Source: Streptosporangium becharense (lineage in GTDB: Bacteria; Actinomycetota; Actinomycetes; Streptosporangiales; Streptosporangiaceae). Taken from it: a stretch of DNA of 64,000 nt. Shown here in pieces: positions 51,793-59,994 of the stretch. A program made the position numbers and the translations under genes. The stretch is taken from NCBI RefSeq assembly GCF_014204985.1, contig NZ_JACHMP010000001.1, forward strand, positions 6,262,001-6,326,000. The letters are read 5' to 3'. Position 1 is the first letter of the stretch, and the number at the start of each line of letters is the position of its first letter. The notes beneath the pieces were generated by a model, which saw only the letters and a list, made by a program, of their open reading frames with translations, was not told the origin of the DNA and ran no database searches.

Positions 51793-53007
51793 ATGACCTC
51801 CCGGCGAACGCTGGACAGATCGCAGCCGAGCGGGGAGGCCGGACACCGCTCGCCATGGGGGGCGATCGCCGTCGTCTACCTCGGCGGGGTCGTCGCGGCG
51901 ATGAGCCTCGGCAAGTTCGCCTCGGTCGGCCCGGCGGTGGCGGCCCAGCTCGGGCTCTCGCTGTCACAGCTGGGCTGGGTGATCTCGGCGGTCGTGGGCG
52001 TGGGAGCCGCCGCCGGCCTGCCCGCCGGATACCTGGTCCGCCGCTTCGGCGCGGAGAGGTCACTGGTCACCGGCCTGGTCCTGATCGCGGCGGCGAGCGC
52101 GGCCAGCGTGGCGACGGGTGACTTCACCTGGCTGCTGGCCGCACGGTTCGTCGAAGGCGTCGGATACGTCCTGGTCACCATCGCCTGCCCGGCGCTGATC
52201 CTCCGTCTCGCCCGCGAACGGGACCGCGGGACGGCCTTGTCGATCTGGGCCACGTTCGTCCCGGTGGGTCTCGGGGCCAGCACACTGGCCGGGGGTGCGA
52301 TCGGCTCCGCTCTGGGCTGGCGCGGCTGGATCGGGCTGATCGCCGGACTGACGCTCGTGACGGCGCTGGCCGCCCGGATGAGCCTGCCGCGCGCAGCGGA
52401 GCGGCAGGCGGTGGCCGGGCCCGTCCCCCGGCTGAGGGAGCTGACACGCCCGGCGGCGCTCGCCGCGTCCTTCTGCCTGGCCGCGTTGGTGACCATTCCG
52501 GTGGTCGTGCTCCTGCCCACCCTCCTCATCGAGCAACACGGGCGTTCGGCCGTCGCCGCGGGCGCGATGACCTCGGTGATCTCGCTGCTCGGTGTACTCG
52601 GGGGCCTGGCCGTGGGAGTGCTGCTGCGCCGGGGCACGCCGGTCGGCGTCCTGGCGCTGTTCGGGCTCCTCGTCGTGCCGGCCGCCTGGTTGGTGTACGG
52701 CGGCGACGGTTCGGCGGCCGTCGTGCTGGCCGGGGCGGGGGTCATCTCCATGGGGAACGGGTTCCTGGGGGCCCTCGTCTTCGCCGCGCTCCCCCTGGTG
52801 CTGGAGCGCCTCGACCACGCCGACGTCGGCAACGGCCTGGTCGCCCAGGCGGGCAGCCTCGGATCGCTGCTCGGCCCCCCGCTGTTCGGCCTGGTGGCCG
52901 GGGTCGGCTACCGGGCCCTCGTGCCGGTCATCGCCCTCGGGATCCTCGCCGCCGTCGGCTCGTTGCTGCTGGCCGGCGCGCGGACGCCCCGCCCGCCGGC
53001 CATGTGA
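51793..53007 (+). CDS. MFS transporter
   Basis: A 404-residue 12-helix major facilitator. VYLGGVVAAMSLGKFASVGP opens helix 1; the loop 2-3 motif appears as GYLVRRFGAERSLV and loop 8-9 as VLLRRGTPVGVLALFG. AAGGAGAG precedes the ATG. It lies about 340 bases after the diazepine operon on the same strand and could export a nucleoside product or precursor, or simply be a neighbour. It has the CynX/NimT-like look of small-molecule exporters. It marks the probable right edge of the cluster. Confidence 0.85.
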   Translation: MTSRRTLDRSQPSGEAGHRSPWGAIAVVYLGGVVAAMSLGKFASVGPAVAAQLGLSLSQLGWVISAVVGVGAAAGLPAGYLVRRFGAERSLVTGLVLIAAASAASVATGDFTWLLAARFVEGVGYVLVTIACPALILRLARERDRGTALSIWATFVPVGLGASTLAGGAIGSALGWRGWIGLIAGLTLVTALAARMSLPRAAERQAVAGPVPRLRELTRPAALAASFCLAALVTIPVVVLLPTLLIEQHGRSAVAAGAMTSVISLLGVLGGLAVGVLLRRGTPVGVLALFGLLVVPAAWLVYGGDGSAAVVLAGAGVISMGNGFLGALVFAALPLVLERLDHADVGNGLVAQAGSLGSLLGPPLFGLVAGVGYRALVPVIALGILAAVGSLLLAGARTPRPPAM

Positions 53008-53198
53008 CGGCCCCGGCCATGTGACGGCCCCGGCCGCCGTGCGGCCCGCCATCCCCCTGGTGGAGACCGGAGATGTCGTCCCCGATCCTCCATCCACGCC
53101 ATGTGACGCGACGGGTCGCCGCCCGGTGTCCGTGCCGCGGTCGGCCAGGGGCCAGACTCGATGCGAAGGGGCCACCTGTCGTGAAAGGTCGCAAGCGC

Positions 53199-53738
53199 AT
53201 GAGAATCAGCCTGGTTCAGGGGGACATCACCCTGCAGGAGGTGGACGCGGTCGTCAACGCCGCCAACTCCTCGCTCCTCGGCGGCGGCGGGGTCGACGGG
53301 GCGATCCACCGGCGCGGCGGCCCGGCGATCCTGGCGGCCTGCCGCGAGCTGCGGGCCTCCCGTTACGGGCGCGGGCTGCCGACCGGCCAGGCGGTGGCGA
53401 CCACGGCGGGGGAGCTGCCGGCCCGCTGGGTCATCCACACGGTCGGTCCCGTCCACTCCACCGCCGAGGACCGCTCGGAGCTGCTGGCCTCGTGCTTCCG
53501 GGAGTCGCTGCGGGTCGCCGACGAGCTCGGCGCCGCCAGCGTCGCCTTCCCCGCCGTGTCGGCGGGGATCTTCGGCTGGCCGATCGGCGACGCCGCTCGG
53601 ATCGCGATCACCACCGTCCGCACGTCCCCCACCACCCGGGTGGAGGACGTGCGGTTCGTCCTGTTCGGCCAGGAGGCGTACACCGCCTTCGAGCAGGTAC
53701 TCCACGGGGAGGCCGGTGCGGGCGGGGAGTGCCGCTGA
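53199..53738 (+). CDS. Macrodomain protein (O-acetyl-ADP-ribose deacetylase type)
   Basis: A 179-residue single macrodomain of the YmdB/MacroD type: LVQGDITLQEVDAVVNAANSSLLGGGGVDGAIHRRGG, given in parts as GDIT, NAANSSLLGGGGVDGAIH, then SAGIFGWPIGDAARIA. These loops bind ADP-ribose; members hydrolyse O-acetyl-ADP-ribose or remove mono-ADP-ribose from proteins or nucleic acids. ATG 53199 begins at the domain's first strand; GTG 53181 is an alternative with GAAGGGG upstream. It converges on the DHA2 pump gene 15 bases away. Confidence 0.9.
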   Translation: MRISLVQGDITLQEVDAVVNAANSSLLGGGGVDGAIHRRGGPAILAACRELRASRYGRGLPTGQAVATTAGELPARWVIHTVGPVHSTAEDRSELLASCFRESLRVADELGAASVAFPAVSAGIFGWPIGDAARIAITTVRTSPTTRVEDVRFVLFGQEAYTAFEQVLHGEAGAGGECR

Positions 53739-53753
53739 ACCGTCTCCGCGGTC

Positions 53754-55313
53754 CTACTTCGAGACGGGCGCCGGTGCGGCCGCGGCCTGGGCCGAGCGGA
53801 GCGGGATCTCCTTGAGCAGCAGGGCGGCCACCGCGCCGAGCACGGCGATCGGCACGCCCACCAGGAAGACCGCGCTCATCGCCCGGGTGAACGCCTCAAG
53901 GATGATCTCCAGGACCGGCGCGGGAAGCCGGTGGATGGCCTCGGGAGAGCCGAGGCTGGGAACGGAGCCGCCGGTCAGCGGCAGCTTCGCCGCCCTGGCC
54001 AGGGAGACCAGCTCGGTGGTGAGCCGGTTGGACAGGATCGCGCCGAAGGCCGCCACGCCCACCGCGCCGCCCAGGGAGCGGAAGAACGTCACGCCGGAGG
54101 TGACCGAGGCGAGGTCCGTGCGGCCCACGGCGTTCTGCGCGGCCAGGATCAGGATCTGCATCGAGGCGCCGAGCCCGACGCCGAGCACCGCGTTGTCGAG
54201 GGCGACGACCAGCAGCGAGCTGTCGACGTGCAGCCGGGAGAGCAGGAAGAGCCCGAGGGCGACCAGCAGCATGCCCGCGACCGGGAAGACCTTCCACCGG
54301 CCGGTCCTGCTGACGAACCGGCCGATCATGATCGAGGAGACGAGGAGGGCCATCACCAGGGGCAGGGTCATCAGGCCGGAGCCGGTGGGGCTCATGCCCT
54401 TGACGATCTGCAGGTACTGCGGCAGGAACATCAGCGCGCCGAACATCGCCGCGCCGACCAGCAGGGAGGCGAGGCTGGTGAGCACGAAGGTCCGGTTGCG
54501 GAACAGGTGCGGGGGCAGGATCGGGTCGGCGGCCCGGCGCTCGGCGAGCACGGAGAGGCCGAGCATCGCCAGGCTGGCCGCCCCCAGGCCGTAGGTCCAC
54601 GGGGAGTTCCAGTCGAACTCCTTGCCGCCGAGGGACAGCAGCAGCATCAGGGCGGTGGTGCCGCCGGTGATGAAGGTCGCACCCCACCAGTCGACCCTGG
54701 CGTCGCGGCGGACGAACGGCAGCCTCAGCACCTTCTGGATGACGGCGAACGCCACCACGGCCAGCGGCACACAGATCCAGAACGTCCATCGCCAGGACAT
54801 GTTGTCCACGATGAACCCGCCGAGCAGCGGGCCGGTCACGGTCGAGACGCCGAAGACGGCGCCCATGTAGCCGGAGTACCGGCCGCGCTCGCGGGGCTCG
54901 ACCACGTCACCGAGGATGATCTGCGGCAGCGCGGCGAGGCCGCCGGCGCCGATGCCCTGCACCGCCCTGGCCGCGATGAGCTGGCCCATGTCCTGCGCGA
55001 AGCCCGCGGCGACGGAGGCGACCGCGAAGAGGACCAGGGAGACCTGGAACATGAGCTTGCGGCCGTAGAGGTCGGAGAGCTTGCCCCAGATCGGCGTGGA
55101 GGCGGTCATCGTGAGCAGGGTCGCGCTGGCCACCCAGGCCAGCTGGTCCTGACCGCCGAGCGTGCCGACGATCGTCGGCAGCGCGGTTCCCACCACGGAC
55201 GTCGAGATCATCGACGTGAGCATGGCGAGCATCAGGCCGGCCAGGATCTCCAGCACCTGTCTGTGGGTGAAACGCGGTGCGGCCTCGGCCTGGGCCTGTT
55301 GTTCGGTCAGCAT
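53754..55313 (-). CDS. DHA2-family (EmrB/QacA) multidrug efflux pump
   Basis: A 519-residue 14-helix MFS pump. Motif A LSDLYGRKLMFQ, motif C with GVSTVTGPLLGGFIVD and DHA2-type MISTSVVGTALPTI in helix 1 are all present. It would export drugs using the proton gradient. ATG 55313 follows GGGGGATGG. The gene is divergent from a TetR repressor with an operator-like palindrome between them, the standard arrangement for drug-induced pumps. Convergent with the macrodomain gene. Confidence 0.92.
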   Translation of the reverse strand: MLTEQQAQAEAAPRFTHRQVLEILAGLMLAMLTSMISTSVVGTALPTIVGTLGGQDQLAWVASATLLTMTASTPIWGKLSDLYGRKLMFQVSLVLFAVASVAAGFAQDMGQLIAARAVQGIGAGGLAALPQIILGDVVEPRERGRYSGYMGAVFGVSTVTGPLLGGFIVDNMSWRWTFWICVPLAVVAFAVIQKVLRLPFVRRDARVDWWGATFITGGTTALMLLLSLGGKEFDWNSPWTYGLGAASLAMLGLSVLAERRAADPILPPHLFRNRTFVLTSLASLLVGAAMFGALMFLPQYLQIVKGMSPTGSGLMTLPLVMALLVSSIMIGRFVSRTGRWKVFPVAGMLLVALGLFLLSRLHVDSSLLVVALDNAVLGVGLGASMQILILAAQNAVGRTDLASVTSGVTFFRSLGGAVGVAAFGAILSNRLTTELVSLARAAKLPLTGGSVPSLGSPEAIHRLPAPVLEIILEAFTRAMSAVFLVGVPIAVLGAVAALLLKEIPLRSAQAAAAPAPVSK

Positions 55314-55351
55314 GAACCATCCCCCAATGCATGTACGATGCACATGAATTT

Positions 55352-55369
55352 AGTAGACGCTTGTTTACT
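55352..55369. promoter_or_regulatory. TetR-type operator between pump and repressor
   Basis: AGTAGAC (55352-55358), GCTT, GTTTACT (55363-55369) form an inverted repeat with one mismatch, in the AT-rich gap between the divergent DHA2 and TetR genes. It fits the size and form of TetR-family operators and could control both genes. Confidence 0.65.
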
Positions 55370-55394
55370 CGTCAAATCTGGAAGGATCACGCAG

Positions 55395-55955
55395 GTGGAC
55401 GAGACACGGCAGCGCGACAGGGAGGGCACCAGGCGGCGCATCCTGGACGCCGCCCGTGACCTGTTCGCCGAACTGGGCTACGACCAGGTCACCATGCGGC
55501 TGATCGCCGCGGAGGCCGGCGCCAACGTCGCGCTGATCAACCGCTACTTCGGCAGCAAGCGCGAGCTGTTCGCCGAGGTGCTCGCGGCGCAGGGCCGCTT
55601 CCCCGGCATCCTGGACGGCCCGCCGGAGGAACTGTCCCGCCGCCTGGCCGAGTACGTCGCCGACCGGCTCAGCTCGGAGCGGGCGAGCCCGGTGATGGCC
55701 GCGCTGATCAGCTCGTCGAGCTGCCCGGAGATCCACGAGATCATCCGCGACCGGGTCAGCTCGGCCATCCTGGAGCCGCTGGCCGCGCGGCTGCCCGGTC
55801 CGGACGCCGTCTTCCGGGCGGCGGTCGCCACCGCCCTCATCACCGGCAGCGGTACGCTGCGCCAGCTGTACGGGGCCGACGGCGTGGCGGTCCCCGGCCG
55901 CGAAGTCGTGGTCGCCCGCCTGGAGACGGTCTTCGAGGCGTGTTTGAGAGCGTGA
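55395..55955 (+). CDS. TetR-family repressor
   Basis: A 186-residue TetR regulator. The N-terminal helix-turn-helix (TRRRILDAARDLFAELGYDQ, then LIAAEAGANVALINRYFGSKRELF) is typical; the remaining two-thirds is the ligand and dimer domain. The GTG at 55395 follows GGAAGG. It probably binds the inverted repeat at 55352-55369 and represses itself and the divergent pump until a drug binds. The long open frame upstream of 55395 is antisense shadow of the pump gene. Confidence 0.9.
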   Translation: MDETRQRDREGTRRRILDAARDLFAELGYDQVTMRLIAAEAGANVALINRYFGSKRELFAEVLAAQGRFPGILDGPPEELSRRLAEYVADRLSSERASPVMAALISSSSCPEIHEIIRDRVSSAILEPLAARLPGPDAVFRAAVATALITGSGTLRQLYGADGVAVPGREVVVARLETVFEACLRA

Positions 55956-55961
55956 CCCGCC

Positions 55962-56007
55962 GGACCCGCCTCGGGCGTCCCGCCGGACCCGCCTCGGGCG
56001 TCCCGGA
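55962..56007 (+). repeat. 23-bp tandem duplication after tetR
   Basis: GGACCCGCCTCGGGCGTCCC occurs twice in tandem at a 23-base period (55962 and 55985). It lies in the 128-base gap between the convergent tetR and cation-transporter genes; no gene is seen there. Confidence 0.65.
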
Positions 56008-56083
56008 GGTGTGGCCCGCGGTGCGCCTCGGTGTGCCCCGGAGGTTCGGGGGCGGTGTGCCCCGCAATGACCCGGGGTGTGCC

Positions 56084-56998
56084 TCAGGAGGCGGCGATGC
56101 GGCAGGCGGTGCCGGGGACGTGGTCGACCTGCAACGTGGTGTGCTCGATCCGGAACCGCTCGCGCAGCAGGTCGGCGAGCTCGCGGCGGACCCGGTGGCA
56201 GTCGCCGCCGGGCGTGACGGTCACGTGCGCGGACAGTGCGGGGAAGCCGCTGGTCACCGTCCACACGTGCAGGTCCTCGACGCCGGTCACGCCGGGATGG
56301 GCGGCGATCGCGGCGTTCACCTCGGCCGGGTTCGCCCCGGCGGGCGCCGCCTCGAACAGGATGCGTCCGGAGTCGCGCAGCAGGTCGTAGGCGGCCTTGG
56401 CCATCAGCGCCGCGACGACCAGGGCGGCGATCGCGTCGGCCCGGCTCCAGCCGGTGAGCCAGACGACCGCTCCCGCGACCGCGGTCGCGATGAAGGCGTA
56501 CATGTCGTTGAGGATGTGCTGGAAGGCGCCCTCGACGTTGAGGCTGCTCCGGTCGGCCCTGGCGATGAGCCACGCGGCGCCCGCGTTCACCGCGACCCCG
56601 GCCAGGGCCGTGACGAGGACGAGGACACCCTGGACCTCGGGCGGTTCGACGAGCCGCCGGACGCCCTCGTAGACGAAGTAGACGACGAGCCCCACGAACG
56701 TCAGCCCGTTGACCGCCGCCGAGATGATCTCGGCGCGCTTCCAGCCGAAGGTGTAGGCGCCCCGGGCGGGCCGGGCGGCCAGGCTCATCGCGACCAGTGC
56801 CAGGGCGATGGCCGCGGCGTCGGTCAGCATGTGCCCGGCGTCGGAGATCAGCGCGATGGAGTTGGCGATGACGCCGACGACGACCTCGGCCGCCATGAAA
56901 CCCACCAGCAGGATGAGCGCCGCCGTCAGGTGACGGCGGTCGGCGTTCGCGCCGTGGCCGTGCCCGTGACCGTGCCCGTGACCCATCGCAAGATCCAT
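56084..56998 (-). CDS. Cation diffusion facilitator (Zn/Co/Cd efflux, CzcD type)
   Basis: A 304-residue CDF transporter. A His-rich N-terminus (GHGHGHGHGHG) precedes six helices; the metal-site residues appear as ISDAGHMLTDAAA in helix 2 and NVEGAFQHILNDMYAF in helix 5, and a cytosolic domain ends the protein (GVEDLHVWTVTSGFPALSAHV in parts). It exports zinc or similar ions by proton exchange. Start 56998 is preferred because an ArsR-type operator overlaps any start further upstream; ATG 56986 is also possible. Confidence 0.9.
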   Translation of the reverse strand: MDLAMGHGHGHGHGHGANADRRHLTAALILLVGFMAAEVVVGVIANSIALISDAGHMLTDAAAIALALVAMSLAARPARGAYTFGWKRAEIISAAVNGLTFVGLVVYFVYEGVRRLVEPPEVQGVLVLVTALAGVAVNAGAAWLIARADRSSLNVEGAFQHILNDMYAFIATAVAGAVVWLTGWSRADAIAALVVAALMAKAAYDLLRDSGRILFEAAPAGANPAEVNAAIAAHPGVTGVEDLHVWTVTSGFPALSAHVTVTPGGDCHRVRRELADLLRERFRIEHTTLQVDHVPGTACRIAAS

Positions 56999-57005
56999 TC
57001 TAGGG

Positions 57006-57030
57006 ACATCTGAACATTTGCTCATATATT
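57006..57030. promoter_or_regulatory. ArsR/SmtB-type metal operator before the CDF gene
   Basis: TGAACA (57011-57016), TT, TGCTCA (57019-57024) with AT-rich flanks (ATC before, ATATATT after) matches the imperfect 12-2-12 palindrome bound by ArsR/SmtB metal sensors. No arsR gene is visible next to it, so the sensor is encoded elsewhere. Confidence 0.68.
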
Positions 57031-57070
57031 AAGCACGGGAGCAGGGCGGGGCAAGATCCGGCCCGCTCAC

Positions 57071-57160
57071 GCGAGGCCCGCCCGTGCGGGAGTTGCCCAT
57101 GCGAGGCCCGCTCATGCGGGAGTTGCCCGTGCGAGGCCCGCCCACGCGGGGTCTCCCGGT
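57071..57160. repeat. 30-bp tandem repeat, three units
   Basis: Three 30-base units (57071, 57101, 57131) begin GCGAGGCCCGC and contain a short CCCG...CGGG stem. The 300-base gap from the operator to 57324 contains no gene other than this; its right end supplies the promoter of the carbamate kinase gene (TAGCGT at 57313). Confidence 0.75.
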
Positions 57161-57324
57161 GTGGGACCCGTCCGGCGGGCTTCACGGCGTGGGACCCTAC
57201 ACGGGCCCCCGCGGGGCCTCCCGCCGGAAGCGGGGCCGGGATCGGTGAGTTCTGCCGAAGAGCGGGCGCCCCTTGGGCAGGGAGTGCCCATGAGACCCGA
57301 CCCGCGGGCCGTTAGCGTCGCCCT

Positions 57325-58233
57325 GTGGGGGAACGAGTGCTGATCGCGCTGGGCGGCAACGCGATGACCGGGCCCGACGGGAGCGCCTCGCCGGACGAGC
57401 AGCGGCGCGCGGTCGAAGGCGCCATGCGGCACGTCGCCGCGCTCGTCGCCGAAGGCCACCGGGTGACCCTCACCCACGGCAACGGACCCCAGGTCGGCAA
57501 CCTGCTGCTGAAGAACCAGCTCGCCGCGGACGTCGTGCCCCCGGTGCCGCTTGACTGGTGCGGGGCACAGACCCAGGCCACGATCGGCACCCTCATCCTC
57601 AACGCGCTCGGCGACCGGGCCGCCGTGGTGGTCACCCGCACGCTCGTCGATCCCACCGACCCCGCCTTCGCGGACCCGGTCAAGCCGATCGGCCGCTACT
57701 TCGGCGAGGCCGAGGCCCGCCGCTTCGAACGGCTCGGCCAGACCTGGCGCCGCTACGACCGGGGCTGGCGCCGGGTGGTCGCCTCCCCGGAGCCGCTGGA
57801 GATCCTCGACGCACCCGCGGTGACCGCGCTCATCGACGCCGGCTTCACCGTCGTGGCAGCCGGGGGCGGCGGGGTGCCGGTCGCGCGTGACGCCGCCGGG
57901 CGGCTGACCGGCGTCGAAGCGGTGATCGACAAGGACCTCGCCGCCGCGGCGCTGGCCCGCGCCGTGCGTACCACGGTCCTGGTCATCGCCACCGACGTGC
58001 CCCACGCCGTGGTGGGGTTCGGCACGCCCTCGGCTCGTCCCCTGGGCCGTGTCACCACCGCCGAACTGCGGGTGCTGCACGCCGCCGGCCACTTCGCCGG
58101 GGGCAGCATGGGCCCGAAGGTCGAAGCCGCGCTGCGCTTCGTCGAACGGGGCGGTGACCGGTCGGTGATCACCTCTCTGGAGGACATCGGAGCGGCGCTC
58201 ACCGGGGAGACCGGCACCGTGGTGCGAAAGTGA
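57325..58233 (+). CDS. arcC: Carbamate kinase
   Basis: A 302-residue amino-acid-kinase-fold enzyme. LIALGGNAM, THGNGPQVGNLLLKN, VVAAGGGGVPV, GVEAVIDKDLAAAALA and GSMGPKVEAALRF are all family signatures. It makes ATP and carbamate from carbamoyl phosphate and ADP. TAGCGT seven bases before GTG 57325 suggests a leaderless message; a second GTG at 57337 is possible. It is followed 26 bases later by a ring-opening amidohydrolase, rather than by arginine deiminase genes, so the carbamoyl group may come from a heterocycle breakdown route. Confidence 0.92.
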   Translation: MGERVLIALGGNAMTGPDGSASPDEQRRAVEGAMRHVAALVAEGHRVTLTHGNGPQVGNLLLKNQLAADVVPPVPLDWCGAQTQATIGTLILNALGDRAAVVVTRTLVDPTDPAFADPVKPIGRYFGEAEARRFERLGQTWRRYDRGWRRVVASPEPLEILDAPAVTALIDAGFTVVAAGGGGVPVARDAAGRLTGVEAVIDKDLAAAALARAVRTTVLVIATDVPHAVVGFGTPSARPLGRVTTAELRVLHAAGHFAGGSMGPKVEAALRFVERGGDRSVITSLEDIGAALTGETGTVVRK

Positions 58234-58259
58234 AGAGACCCGACTGAGAGGTGGCAGCG

Positions 58260-59351
58260 ATGCCGGAACCGATTGAAGTGCGCAAGGTGCCCATCGAGAG
58301 CGTGACCGACGCCTCCGGGCTGGCCCGGCTCATCGACGACGGCGTGATCGAGGCGCACCGGGTCCTCGCGGTGATCGGCAAGACCGAGGGCAACGGCGGC
58401 GTGAACGACTACACCCGGATCCTGGCCGACCGGGCCTTCCGCGAGGTGCTCGCCGAGAGGGGACACCCCTCGCCGGAGAGCGTGCCGCTGGTGTGGTCCG
58501 GCGGCACCGACGGGGTGCTCAGCCCGCACGCCACGATCTTCGCGACCACGGCCGACGCCCCGCCGAGCGACGAGCCCCGGCTGACGGTCGGCATCGCGAT
58601 GAGCGAGGTCATCCTCCCCGAGGACATCGGCCGCCCGGCCATGGTGGAGAAGGTCGCCGCCGGGGTCCGCGAGGCGATGAAGATCGCGGGGATCGACGAC
58701 CCGGCCGACGTCCACTACGTGCAGACCAAGACCCCGCTGCTCACCCTGGCCACCATCAACGACGCCAAGTCGCGCGGCAAGGACGTGGTGATCGAGGACA
58801 CCGGCCCGTCGATGGACATCTCCAACTCCACCACCGCGCTCGGCATCGCCGTCGCGCTCGGCGAGATCGAGACGCCCACCGCCGACCAGATCCACCGGGA
58901 CCTGTCGCTCTACTCCTCCGTGGCCTCGTGCTCCTCCGGCGTCGAACTGGACCGGGCCCAGATCGTGGTCGTCGGCAACGTCCGCGGGGTCGGCGGACGC
59001 TACCGGATCGGCCACTCGGTCATGAAGGACGCCCTGGACGCCGACGGCATCTGGGAGGCCATCCGCTCCAGCGGCATCGAGCTGCCGGAGCGCCCGCACC
59101 CGTCCGATCTGGGCGGGCGGCTGGTCAACGTCTTCATGAAGTGCGAGGCCGACCCGTCGGGCCGGGTCCGGGGCCGGCGCAACATCATGCTGGACGACTC
59201 CGACGTGCACTGGCACCGGCAGATCAAGGCCACCGTCGGCGGCGTCGCGGCCAGCGTCACCGGCGACCCGGCCGTGTTCGTCTCGGTCGCCGCGGTCCAC
59301 CAGGGCCCCAGCGGGGGCGGCCCGGTGGCCGCCATCGCCGACCTGGGCTGA
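58260..59351 (+). CDS. Ring-opening amidohydrolase (cyanuric acid hydrolase/barbiturase family)
   Basis: A 363-residue member of the AtzD/TrzD/barbiturase family, built from three similar domains each with a Lys-Ser pair. Visible pieces: [15 protein letters not shown] (Lys of domain 1), [15 protein letters not shown] (Ser of domain 1), [21 protein letters not shown] (Ser of domain 2), and a C-terminal [13 protein letters not shown]. These enzymes hydrolyse cyanuric acid or barbiturate. ATG 58260 follows GAGAGG. Coupled to carbamate kinase, the product would feed carbamate metabolism. Which ring is the real substrate cannot be told by eye. Confidence 0.9.
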   Translation: MPEPIEVRKVPIESVTDASGLARLIDDGVIEAHRVLAVIGKTEGNGGVNDYTRILADRAFREVLAERGHPSPESVPLVWSGGTDGVLSPHATIFATTADAPPSDEPRLTVGIAMSEVILPEDIGRPAMVEKVAAGVREAMKIAGIDDPADVHYVQTKTPLLTLATINDAKSRGKDVVIEDTGPSMDISNSTTALGIAVALGEIETPTADQIHRDLSLYSSVASCSSGVELDRAQIVVVGNVRGVGGRYRIGHSVMKDALDADGIWEAIRSSGIELPERPHPSDLGGRLVNVFMKCEADPSGRVRGRRNIMLDDSDVHWHRQIKATVGGVAASVTGDPAVFVSVAAVHQGPSGGGPVAAIADLG

Positions 59352-59439
59352 CGGCGGGGACGTCGGTGAACGCCTCCCGGCGGGGCCGCCGCCGGGCCGA
59401 GGAGACCCCCGGCCCTCACCGCGGGTAGGCTCCCGGTTC

Positions 59440-59994
59440 GTGCCCAGTATTCCGCAGCCCCTGGTCCCCGACGACGACGGCTCCGTCGCCGCCTCCGTGT
59501 CGTCCGCGCTCGCGGCCTTCGCCGCCGGGACGGCGCAGACCGGCGAGGTGGTCGCCGCGCTGAGCGGGGCCAGGCTGCTCGTCCCGGTGGTCGCCCTGCT
59601 GAAGGAGTCGGAGGTCGGCGCGCACGGGCTGCGGCAGGAGAAGGAGAGCGAGATGGCTCTCCCGAAGCTCGTCGGCGCCGACGGACGCGAGGCGGTGCCC
59701 GCCTTCACCGGGGTGGAGTCGCTGCGGCTCTGGCGGCCCGACGCCCGGCCCATCCAGGCCACCACCCTGCAGGTGTGTCAGGCGGCGGTGCAGGAGAACG
59801 CCGCCGCCGTGGTGGTCGACGTGGCCGGTCCGGTCCCGTTCGTGATCGAGGGGGCCTTCCTGCGGGCCCTCGCCGCGGTCGAGTCCGGCACCCTCGACCG
59901 GCTCGGCCCCGACGTCACCGTGGCACGGATGGAACAGGCCGCCGAGGCCCCCAGGCGTCGGCGGTTCGGTTGGCCATCGCGTGGACGAGGTTGA
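59440..59994 (+). CDS. SseB-family protein
   Basis: A 184-residue SseB N-terminal-domain protein, common in actinomycetes with unknown role. ARLLVPVVALLKESE, the lysine/glutamate helix KESEMALPKLVGADGREAVPAFTGVESL (in parts) and QENAAAVVVDVAGPVPFVIEG are typical. TAGGCT at 59427 lies seven bases before GTG 59440, so translation is probably leaderless. Its last 80 bases overlap the tail of the convergent antiporter gene, an unusual overlap in which both C-termini are basic or Pro-rich. Confidence 0.85.
   Translation: MPSIPQPLVPDDDGSVAASVSSALAAFAAGTAQTGEVVAALSGARLLVPVVALLKESEVGAHGLRQEKESEMALPKLVGADGREAVPAFTGVESLRLWRPDARPIQATTLQVCQAAVQENAAAVVVDVAGPVPFVIEGAFLRALAAVESGTLDRLGPDVTVARMEQAAEAPRRRRFGWPSRGRG

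Noticed and set aside
57071..57160. Regular 30-base repeats resembling a small CRISPR array (also 13093-13213 and 51461-51599).
   Set aside because: Units are directly tandem without unique spacers, and no cas genes are present.
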